Below, in pieces: positions 1 through 5,717 of a stretch of DNA of 7,244 nucleotides. The first letter of the stretch is position 1. Every line of letters begins with the position of its first letter. Origin of the DNA: Candidatus Delongbacteria bacterium (lineage in GTDB: Bacteria > UBA4055). Below the pieces are notes generated by a model. It was not told where the DNA came from, made no database searches, and was given only the letters and a program-made list of their open reading frames with translations. The stretch is taken from positions 1 to 7,244 of the forward strand of contig WTAK01000247.1 of assembly GCA_013139625.1 (NCBI GenBank), written 5' to 3'. Both the position numbers and the translations under genes were made by a program.

Positions 1-406
1 GTTTGAAAAGTAAGTGAACAAGCTCTAATCTGAATGGATAGCTACTGGAAGACCTAATCTGAGAACAGACAGCTATAACATCAATATCTTTTTCCAATAA
101 TGCTTTTAAAAGCTGCATCATTTCTTGAGCATTCTCAGCACCAAAATTATTTACCAAATAATCTTTAACAAAAAGAACTTCTGACTTTTTTATAACTCTG
201 TCAGCTTTTATTACCACTGCAAATAAAATAACTAAAGAATAAGTAAATTCTGACCTTAATTTTTGATCGTTACTGAATAATCTCTTGTTACCTTCTGTTT
301 TCTCTGATGATAAAAAACTCCCCAACATACCACCAAGTAATGCCGCAATCGGTCCACCAAGAAAAAAACCAACAGTTGCACCTAATAATGTACCTTTAAA
401 ACTCAT
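1..406 (-). CDS. DjlA/TerB-like membrane co-chaperone, N-terminal part (partial, runs off left edge)
   Basis: About 135 codons are present from the ATG at 406; the rest lies beyond base 1. Seen: residues 5-32 form one hydrophobic, glycine-rich segment in which G5, G9, G13 and G17 are spaced every four residues, followed by a short polar linker. From about residue 53 there is a helical domain with the TerB/DjlA-type pattern (SLVILFAVVIKADRVIKKSE, then a stretch ending in SSSYPFRLELVHLLF). Known: E. coli DjlA has this order, a glycine-rich membrane segment near the N-terminus, a TerB-like domain and a C-terminal DnaJ domain that stimulates DnaK. Inferred: an inner-membrane J-domain co-chaperone. 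The J domain itself is outside the window, so a TerB-only protein remains possible. The gene follows radC by 65 bp with no visible terminator. A TATAAT hexamer (minus strand, 421-426) lies just upstream without a good -35, and the ribosome binding site is weak. Confidence 0.7.
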   Translation of the reverse strand, partial: MSFKGTLLGATVGFFLGGPIAALLGGMLGSFLSSEKTEGNKRLFSNDQKLRSEFTYSLVILFAVVIKADRVIKKSEVLFVKDYLVNNFGAENAQEMMQLLKALLEKDIDVIAVCSQIRSSSSYPFRLELVHLLFK

Positions 407-471
407 TTTAGATTCTCTTTATTATAATTAATTCAAATATAATCTTTTATTCTCAAATTATCTATTAACGA

Positions 472-1155
472 TTATATTTTCATTTTCTCATTATAGGAGT
501 AATAAGATGATTCTCCAATAATTACATGGTCTGTCATAGGAATATTCATAACATTTCCTGCTTCCTTCAGCATTTGCGTGATCTTATCATCGTTATCAGA
601 AGGTTCAGGATCTCCGCTTGGGTGATTATGAACAATGATTAAGCTGCTTGCTGAAAATTCTACAGCAGCCTTAAAGACTTCTCTGGGATGAACCAATGCT
701 CCCGAAAGATGCCCTATGCTGATTATCTCATCATGGATCACATAATTTTTCGTATTCAAGTATAAACCTCTGAAATGCTCTTTGACCAGTGTTGACATAT
801 CTTTAGTGTATTCGTACACATCTTCAGGTCCCCGTATCAGCTTTCTCGATCCTGTCTTTGAACTGTAGAATCTTCTGCCCAGTTCAAAAGCTGCGATCAA
901 CTTACAGGAATTAACTTCTCCGATCTTTAGATTTTCATTCAATTTCTTTGGGTCAGTCTCTTTTAGCAGTGTTTTGGAGCCGTAATCATTAATTATCCTC
1001 TCTGAAATTGTAAATACATTTTCATATCTTGTTCCCTTTCCTATCAGAACTGCAACTAATTCAGATAACTTCATCTCATCTACTTGACCATCGATCATTT
1101 TCTCTCTCGGCATCTTATCAATACCGAATTTCTTAACATTGTACTGTGTTTTCAT
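472..1155 (-). CDS. radC: RadC family protein (UPF0758, JAMM/MPN+ domain)
   Basis: A complete RadC protein of 227 residues from the ATG at 1155; a GTG at 1167 would add four residues (231). Residue numbers here use the 231-residue form. Seen: an N-terminal part with the PREK motif and helix-hairpin-helix-like stretches (VAVLIGKGT near 39-46; KIGEVNSCKLIAAFELGRRF at 81-100), then the metalloprotease-like JAMM domain from about 107. The zinc-site signature HNHPSGDPEPSDND is intact (H180, H182, D193), with the upstream glutamate E163 in HPREVFKAA. Known: the fold is that of JAB1/MPN metal-dependent peptidases. The old link to DNA repair was not upheld, and the cellular role is unknown. I prefer the ATG because the GTG would leave a leader of only about 11 nt from the predicted promoter; neither start has a strong SD. 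The gene lies downstream of the panD terminator and probably has its own promoter. Confidence 0.93.
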   Translation of the reverse strand: MKTQYNVKKFGIDKMPREKMIDGQVDEMKLSELVAVLIGKGTRYENVFTISERIINDYGSKTLLKETDPKKLNENLKIGEVNSCKLIAAFELGRRFYSSKTGSRKLIRGPEDVYEYTKDMSTLVKEHFRGLYLNTKNYVIHDEIISIGHLSGALVHPREVFKAAVEFSASSLIIVHNHPSGDPEPSDNDDKITQMLKEAGNVMNIPMTDHVIIGESSYYSYNEKMKI

Positions 1156-1184
1156 TCTTTTTCTCACATAATTTTATAGGTAAC

Positions 1185-1213
1185 AATACAATGTAATACT
1201 ATCAAAGTGTCAA
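1185..1213 (-). promoter_or_regulatory. Candidate sigma70-type promoter for radC
   Basis: Read on the minus strand, a perfect TTGACA -35 box (1208-1213) is followed after 17 bp by TGTATT (1185-1190, four of six consensus bases). Transcription would start near 1178, about 23 nt before the preferred ATG. The site sits between the panD terminator and radC, where a promoter is expected. The call rests on pattern matching only. Confidence 0.45.
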
Positions 1214-1238
1214 ATAGTGACCCTTTGCTCTTTTTTCC

Positions 1239-1267
1239 AAAAAAAAATGCTTCCAGTTGGAAGCATT
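1239..1267 (-). terminator. Rho-independent terminator of panD
   Basis: On the minus strand a 9-bp perfect stem, AATGCTTCC (1259-1267) with GGAAGCATT (1246-1254), closes a 4-nt loop and runs into a tract of T residues (plus-strand A run 1239-1247). It lies 24 bp after the panD stop codon. In the plus direction the stem is followed by CTAAAAAA and not by T residues, so it acts on minus-strand transcripts only. Confidence 0.88.
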
Positions 1268-1291
1268 CTAAAAAAAATATTTAAATCATAT

Positions 1292-1663
1292 TTATCTAGG
1301 CTGTGACTTCGTGATATCCTTTATTCGATTATTCTCATCCACCATAACACTGATACTCTTAAAATTTTCAAGCTCATCATCTCTATAATCAGCATAACTG
1401 ATAATGATTATCGTATCACCCGGTTGAGTAAGTCTGGCAATAGCACCATTCATACAAATAGTACCACTACCTCTTTCACCTTCTATGGTATAAGTTTCTG
1501 CTCTACTACCATTATTGATATTTACAATCTGAACCTGCTCTCCGATCAAAATATCAGCAGCTTCCAAAAGATCTCTATCTATTGTAATACTACCTTCATA
1601 ATTAAGATTAGCATCCGTTACGGTTGCTCTGTGGATCTTTGATTTTTTCATTCTGCGAAGCAT
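1292..1663 (-). CDS. panD: Aspartate 1-decarboxylase proenzyme
   Basis: A complete 123-residue PanD, the family's usual size (E. coli about 126). It makes beta-alanine and CO2 from L-aspartate in the cytosol, for pantothenate and coenzyme A. Known for the family: the proenzyme cuts itself between Gly24 and Ser25, and Ser25 becomes the catalytic pyruvoyl group. Seen: YEGS with G24 and S25 at exactly these positions, K9, R54, T57 and Y58 of the active site, and the conserved [16 protein letters not shown] segment after it. The start at 1663 is supported by alignment with the E. coli N-terminus (MLRRMKKSK against MIRTMLQGK) and by a GAAGG SD at 1671-1675, seven bases upstream. No other pantothenate gene is adjacent. 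A terminator follows and a TTGACA-type promoter precedes it, so it is probably transcribed alone or with the small gene upstream. Confidence 0.97.
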   Translation of the reverse strand: MLRRMKKSKIHRATVTDANLNYEGSITIDRDLLEAADILIGEQVQIVNINNGSRAETYTIEGERGSGTICMNGAIARLTQPGDTIIIISYADYRDDELENFKSISVMVDENNRIKDITKSQPR

Positions 1664-1714
1664 TTTCTTACCTTCATTTTCTAATTAAGACACCATTTCT
1701 CAATGAGAGTCCCA

Positions 1715-1743
1715 AAGATAGTGAAAATATTTCAACTTGTCAA
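1715..1743 (-). promoter_or_regulatory. Candidate sigma70-type promoter for panD
   Basis: On the minus strand, TTGACA (1738-1743) is followed after 17 bp by TATCTT (1715-1720, four of six). The predicted start near 1708 gives a leader of about 45 nt containing the panD SD. It lies in the 128-bp gap after the DUF2158-like gene. Pattern-based only; readthrough from the upstream gene is also possible because no terminator is visible there. Confidence 0.4.
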
Positions 1744-1791
1744 TGATGACATTAGCTACAATATTTCAAAACCTATACAATACTGCAATAA

Positions 1792-2016
1792 TTATCTTAT
1801 TAGATCAAGTAGATCTAATGAAAAGCCATCCTCTTTAGAAGTATTACCTTCGAACCAAACACAAATTGGATCACCATCGTTCAAGCCTTTATCTTTCCAA
1901 GCTGCATCGATCAAAGTAAATGGCATTTTTTTCTCTTTACCAATAATTGATTTAATTGTCATATCAGGACCACCGGATCTCAATCTTACAACACTTCCTA
2001 ATTTGTAATTTGCCAT
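1792..2016 (-). CDS. Small DUF2158 / YodC-like protein
   Basis: A complete 74-residue protein of unknown function. Seen: the N-terminal GSVVRLRSGGPDMTI motif and the later CVWFEG segment match the DUF2158 (YodC) pattern, in which a short beta-rich protein carries VVxLKSGGPxMTV and then CxWF. There is no signal peptide or membrane segment, so it should be cytosolic. Oddity: roughly 30 residues separate MTI from CVWF, including the stretch KEKKMPFTLIDAAWKDKGLN, longer than in the compact members I recall. The start is well supported: ATG with a TGGAG SD (2024-2028) seven bases upstream. It lies 77 bp after mtaB and 128 bp before panD, with no functional link to either that I can name. No clear promoter is visible; TTGCGT-17-TTATAT in the upstream gap is weak. 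Confidence 0.8.
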   Translation of the reverse strand: MANYKLGSVVRLRSGGPDMTIKSIIGKEKKMPFTLIDAAWKDKGLNDGDPICVWFEGNTSKEDGFSLDLLDLIR

Positions 2017-2093
2017 TTCTTTACTCCATTTAATTTTTTTATTCTACATTAGAAATATAATAAGCTTAGGAACTATAACGCAACACTTAAATT

Positions 2094-3359
2094 TTATAGA
2101 ATAGTCTTAATAATATCACCTTTCTTATACTTTTCTTTTGAAGTGAAACTTACTTGCAGGTAATTATCTGTAACACCGGAATAGGTAAATTGATTATCTG
2201 TTCTTTTGATCTTTTCAATTATTATCTCTTTTTCATTTCCGATGTTTTTATTGTGAAATCGAATGAACTTGGCTTCAGATATCTGTCTAAGTTCCTTACT
2301 TCTTATCTCGATCTTCTTTTTCTCAACTTTAGGGAAAAGATTCTTTGCTGCGGCATACGGTCTATCGGAATATGAGAAAATATGTGCCGTGTCTATCAAT
2401 GAATTCAGTAAGTAATCTTTGGAGATCTCGAAATCTTCCTCAGATTCAGTCGGAAAACCAACAATTATATCCGTTGCAATGAGAACATCTTTTTTTTCTT
2501 TTAATCTTTCGATCAATGTACTGAATGAACTTAAAGAATATTTTCGATTCATCCTTTTAAGGATTATATCTGATGCCGATTGCAATGGAATATGAAAATG
2601 TGGGCATATCCTGTCTCCTTTGACAAATAGATCGATCAATTCATCGTCAAAACACCATGGTTCTACTGAACTTATCCTTAATCTAAAACCTTTGACAGTT
2701 AATATTTCCTTTATGATATCTTTCAGCAGATAAACTGTCCCCGATTCCTCAGACTTATAACTTCCAAGATCTATACCGGATAGTATTATCTCTTTGTATC
2801 CATTCGTAACCAGATCTTTGATATCTTTCATTATTGATGATGGTGACTTACTTCTTGATCTTCCCCTTGCTTTTGAGATCGTGCAATATGTACATAAATT
2901 ATCACAACCATCCTGGATCTTCAAAAATGCCCTAGTATGACTTAAATATGAGGTCAAGTGATAATCTTCAAAGTCAGCTTTCGAAATATCAGGTATTTGA
3001 ATATAATTTAGTTCTCTTTGATGATTTTCTATGATCTTATCTATCTGATATTTGTTATTTACACCTAAAATTATGTTAGCAATATTCTGCTCTTTTAATT
3101 TTTCTGATTCCAGCTGAGAATAGCAACCCATCACAACTCTTACAGCATTGGGATTAGAAATTGATACTTTATTCAAAAATTTATATAGCTTACTATCGGC
3201 ATTTGATGTAACTGTACAGCTATTTACAATAACTACATCGGCATTTTCAGGTTTCTTTAAGATATCATAACCTGACCTTGTAAGAATGTCTTTGATCGCT
3301 TCAGATTCATAGATGTTTAGTTTACAACCAAGTGTATATATGTATGCAGTTTTTTTCAT
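2094..3359 (-). CDS. mtaB: tRNA (N6-threonylcarbamoyladenosine(37)-C2)-methylthiotransferase MtaB
   Basis: A complete 421-residue radical-SAM methylthiotransferase. It converts t6A37 to ms2t6A37 in ANN-decoding tRNAs, which stabilises codon pairing. Seen in order: an N-terminal UPF0004/MTTase domain with the three cysteines of the auxiliary 4Fe-4S cluster, C12 (TLGCKLN), C48 (NSCTVT) and C79 (MGCYSQ); a radical-SAM domain from about 143 with the CxxxCxxC motif C152, C156, C159 (DGCDNLCTYC); the HIPLQSAS and DIIVGFPTESEEDF segments; and a C-terminal TRAM RNA-binding domain from about 370, including VTDNYLQVSF. TLGCKLN-x-YESE and the overall pattern fit MtaB (B. subtilis YqeV type) better than MiaB or RimO. 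Small differences: SAS where SGS is usual, and GFPTES where GFPGET is usual. The start is the only reasonable ATG, but it has no SD; the upstream bases are almost pure A/T. The rpsA terminator ends about 22 bp upstream. Confidence 0.95.
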   Translation of the reverse strand: MKKTAYIYTLGCKLNIYESEAIKDILTRSGYDILKKPENADVVIVNSCTVTSNADSKLYKFLNKVSISNPNAVRVVMGCYSQLESEKLKEQNIANIILGVNNKYQIDKIIENHQRELNYIQIPDISKADFEDYHLTSYLSHTRAFLKIQDGCDNLCTYCTISKARGRSRSKSPSSIMKDIKDLVTNGYKEIILSGIDLGSYKSEESGTVYLLKDIIKEILTVKGFRLRISSVEPWCFDDELIDLFVKGDRICPHFHIPLQSASDIILKRMNRKYSLSSFSTLIERLKEKKDVLIATDIIVGFPTESEEDFEISKDYLLNSLIDTAHIFSYSDRPYAAAKNLFPKVEKKKIEIRSKELRQISEAKFIRFHNKNIGNEKEIIIEKIKRTDNQFTYSGVTDNYLQVSFTSKEKYKKGDIIKTIL

Positions 3360-3381
3360 ATCTATAAATATATATTAAAAT

Positions 3382-3413
3382 AAAAAAAGGTGGAAATTAA
3401 TTTCCACCTTTTT
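3382..3413 (-). terminator. Strong terminator after rpsA, symmetric enough to work both ways
   Basis: A 13-bp perfect inverted repeat (3384-3396 with 3401-3413) closes a TTAA loop; the core is AAGGTGGAAA pairing with TTTCCACCTT. On the minus strand it is followed by a run of seven T residues (plus-strand A run 3382-3388), and it starts 22 bp after the rpsA stop. On the plus strand it also ends in five T residues, so it could work in both directions, although no plus-strand gene lies to its left. It ends only about 22 bp before the mtaB start codon. Confidence 0.9.
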
Positions 3414-3435
3414 AATTACTATATCAAAAGAAAAA

Positions 3436-5490
3436 TTACTTCTCTTCTTCTTTAGTTTCTTCCTTTACCTCTGCGACTACTTCTTCCTTAGGCTCTTCAT
3501 CTTTCTTAGCAGCTTTTTTTGTAGTCTTCTTAGCAGGCTTCTTTTCTTCTTTTGCTTCTTCAGCCGTACCTTCATCTTTCTTAGCAGTCTTTTTAGTAGC
3601 TTTCTTAGCAGGTTTCTTTTCTTCTTTTACTTCTTCCTTAGCTTCTTCCTTAGCTTCTACGACCTTCTCTTCTACTACTTCTTTTGCTTCTTCGGCTACT
3701 TCTTCAGCGGGAGCTTCAGTTTCAACTTTAACTTCTTCAACTACTATTTCTTCAACCTTCTCCTCTACGGGATCTGGTTCAGGAATATGAACTCTACCAT
3801 CTGCATCAACGATTAGCTTGTCTGGATCTACTTTTTTAGGAGCTACCGCTGGAAGAGTTGCGCTTTTAAGAACTACTTTTCTAACTTCTTTATTGAAAGT
3901 TTCTACAACAAGATCGATCTCATCGCCTTCATTACAAGTTGCATAGTTATCTGATAAAGACTTAGGAACAAATCCTTCAACTACAGGATTACTTAGTTCA
4001 ACAATAATACCTTTGTCGATCTTTCTGATAACTTTACATTTTACTGCATATCCTTCTACTAAGACATTTTCGAACTCTATCCAAGGATCAGCTTCAAGTT
4101 GCTTATAACCTAGAGCAATTCTTCTTTCATCTTTGTTGATATCAAGAACAATAACTTCGATCTCTTGTCCTTTTCTCACAACATCTTTAGGATGTCTGAT
4201 CTTCTTGGTCCAAGATAGGTCACTGATATGGATCAATCCATCAATACCATCTTCAAGTTCAGTGAATGCACCGAATTGAGTTAGACTTCGAACAACACCT
4301 GCGTGCTTAGATCCAACAGGGTATTTATTTTCAATAATTTCCCAAGGATCAGCTTCAAGTTGCTTAAGACCTAGAGAAATTTTCTTTTCTTCTTTTTTGA
4401 TATTTAAAACTACTGCATCAATTATATCACCTAAGTGAAGGTAAACTGATGGGTGTTTAACATGTTGTACCCAGCTCATTTCTGAGATATGGATAAGACC
4501 TTCAATACCTTTTTCGATCTCAACAAAAGCACCATAGTCAGTTATGCTTACAACTTTACCTTGTACTGTACTTCCTTCAGGATATTTGTCTTCAATTCCT
4601 TCCCAAGGATGTGGAGTAAGTTGCTTTAAACCAGCTGAAACTCTGATCTTGTCATAATCAATGTCTAAAATCTGAATATTAATTTTTTCATCTAACTTAC
4701 ATATCTCAGATGGGTGATTTACTCTACCCCAAGATAGATCAGTAATGTAGATAAGTCCGTCAAGACCATTTATATCAACGAATACACCAAAGTCAGTAAT
4801 ATTCTTAACGATAGCTTCTTTTACATCGCCAACTTGAATTTCTTTAAGAGTTGCTTCTCTTCTTTCATTAAGATCTTTTTGAAGGATGATCTTTCTTGAA
4901 AGAACAACATTCTTTCTTTGTTCATTAAGTTTAACGATCTTAAATTCCATTGTTTCACCGATCAATGCATCAAAATCCCTTACAGGATATACATCAATTT
5001 GTGATCCAGGTAAGAATGCATCGATACTCATCAAGTCAACTACGATACCGCCTTTAACTCTTCTAAGACACTTACCTTGAACAATAGTTTGCTCATCGTG
5101 AATAATTCTAACTTCTTCCCAGATCTTAAGGAAATCAGCTTTTCTTTTCGAAAGTATAAGTTCACCTCTTCTACCTTCAACTGCTTCAAGGAATACACTT
5201 ATCATGTCTCCTCTTTTAATAGAATCCAGATCATCAAATTCATCTAGATCTATCATTCCTTCACTTTTGAATCCAATATCTACTGCAACACCAACTTGGT
5301 TGATGTTTACAATCTTACCTTCAATGATCTCACCTTCTTTGATGTCAGTCATTGATGTAGCCAGTAAGGATTCCATTTCCTCGATCTGCTCTTCTGTGTA
5401 CTCTTCTTCGTACAATTCATTGATGTCGTCTACCCAAATTTCTTCTACTTCTGGTTCAACAACGGGTTGGTTTTTTGTTTCTTCAGTCAT
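3436..5490 (-). CDS. rpsA: 30S ribosomal protein S1 with long charged C-terminal tail
   Basis: A 684-residue S1 protein (E. coli S1 has 557). It binds the small ribosomal subunit and mRNA and helps load structured or SD-poor mRNAs. Seen: an acidic N-terminus, then six S1/OB-fold repeats at about 52-116, 135-200, 220-288, 306-375, 392-462 and 479-543. Repeats 3-5 are the most typical, with FGVF/YGAF/FGAF, GLIHIS-x-x-SW and the GLKQL-x-x-x-PW linkers. Repeats 1 and 2, the ribosome-docking pair in E. coli, are more divergent, as usual. Residues 548-684 are a low-complexity Glu/Lys/Ala/Val tail ending in two near-identical Lys-rich modules. The start is the ATG at 5490, nine bases after a perfect AGGAGGT SD core. 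The frame stays open 17 codons further up to 5541, but those codons lie in the leader. The promoter is strong, a terminator follows, and the gene is divergent from the M23 gene. Confidence 0.97.
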   Translation of the reverse strand: MTEETKNQPVVEPEVEEIWVDDINELYEEEYTEEQIEEMESLLATSMTDIKEGEIIEGKIVNINQVGVAVDIGFKSEGMIDLDEFDDLDSIKRGDMISVFLEAVEGRRGELILSKRKADFLKIWEEVRIIHDEQTIVQGKCLRRVKGGIVVDLMSIDAFLPGSQIDVYPVRDFDALIGETMEFKIVKLNEQRKNVVLSRKIILQKDLNERREATLKEIQVGDVKEAIVKNITDFGVFVDINGLDGLIYITDLSWGRVNHPSEICKLDEKINIQILDIDYDKIRVSAGLKQLTPHPWEGIEDKYPEGSTVQGKVVSITDYGAFVEIEKGIEGLIHISEMSWVQHVKHPSVYLHLGDIIDAVVLNIKKEEKKISLGLKQLEADPWEIIENKYPVGSKHAGVVRSLTQFGAFTELEDGIDGLIHISDLSWTKKIRHPKDVVRKGQEIEVIVLDINKDERRIALGYKQLEADPWIEFENVLVEGYAVKCKVIRKIDKGIIVELSNPVVEGFVPKSLSDNYATCNEGDEIDLVVETFNKEVRKVVLKSATLPAVAPKKVDPDKLIVDADGRVHIPEPDPVEEKVEEIVVEEVKVETEAPAEEVAEEAKEVVEEKVVEAKEEAKEEVKEEKKPAKKATKKTAKKDEGTAEEAKEEKKPAKKTTKKAAKKDEEPKEEVVAEVKEETKEEEK
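3496..3635 (-). repeat. Imperfect 75-bp-period tandem repeat in the rpsA tail
   Basis: Two copies, 3571-3635 and 3496-3560, are offset by exactly 75 bp (25 codons). They differ at about seven of 65 positions by my count. They encode residues 619-640 and 644-665 of S1, the modules EEKKPAKKATKKTAKKDE and EEKKPAKKTTKKAAKKDE. The mismatches are mostly conservative at the protein level, which suggests a duplication followed by selection for the Lys/Ala/Pro pattern. Confidence 0.85.
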
Positions 5491-5500
5491 TATAAAAATA

Positions 5501-5548
5501 CCTCCTGATTTTGAACGGTCTACCGACACTGCCGGAATCATCGCCGTT
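5501..5548 (-). promoter_or_regulatory. rpsA leader: nested stem followed by a perfect Shine-Dalgarno
   Basis: On the minus strand the roughly 64-nt 5' leader contains an outer 5-bp stem, AACGG (5544-5548) with CCGTT (5514-5518). It encloses an inner 5-bp stem, CCGGC (5531-5535) with GTCGG (5523-5527, including one G-U pair) around an AGT loop. The AGGAGG SD (5501-5506) follows seven bases after the structure. This is the most GC-rich stretch of the intergenic region. Known: S1 autoregulates its own mRNA through leader structure in gamma-proteobacteria. That this leader does the same is inference. Confidence 0.4.
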
Positions 5549-5560
5549 TTTGGAATTCTG

Positions 5561-5589
5561 AATATATATATATTACATTATAATGTCAA
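5561..5589 (-). promoter_or_regulatory. Strong sigma70-type promoter for rpsA
   Basis: On the minus strand a perfect TTGACA (5584-5589) is followed after exactly 17 bp by TATATT (5561-5566, five of six). Transcription should start near 5554, leaving a leader of about 64 nt before the ATG. This is the best promoter match in the window, as expected for a highly expressed ribosomal protein gene. Confidence 0.7.
5575..5586. promoter_or_regulatory. 12-bp perfect palindrome in the divergent promoter region, with a plus-strand TATAAT
   Basis: ACATTATAATGT is its own reverse complement. It overlaps three bases of the rpsA -35 box and the adjoining spacer. Its right half holds a perfect plus-strand TATAAT (5579-5584) that could serve the M23 gene, although the -35 position there (TTCTGA at 5556-5561) is poor. 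It could be an operator, a plus-strand promoter, or chance in AT-rich DNA. Confidence 0.25.
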
Positions 5590-5717
5590 GATAAGATTTA
5601 ATTATTTTATGAATTTGCATTAATTAAAAAAAAATCGTATTTTCTACATCGATTGAGGGTACAAATCAAATTGGAGCAGGTATCAAGAATTTCATTATCA
5701 ATCATCATCATAACTTA

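Noticed and set aside
1703..2008. Plus-strand open frame of about 101 codons
   Set aside because: It lies antisense over the DUF2158-like gene, which has a family motif and a good SD; the plus-strand product has no recognisable feature and no SD.
5491..5541. 17-codon N-terminal extension of rpsA
   Set aside because: The codons fall in the leader that holds the SD and stems; the perfect AGGAGG clearly selects the ATG at 5490.
5204..5623. Plus-strand open frame of about 139 codons over the rpsA start and promoter
   Set aside because: Ser/Ile-rich product typical of an antisense shadow of an acidic N-terminus; no SD, and it crosses the rpsA promoter.
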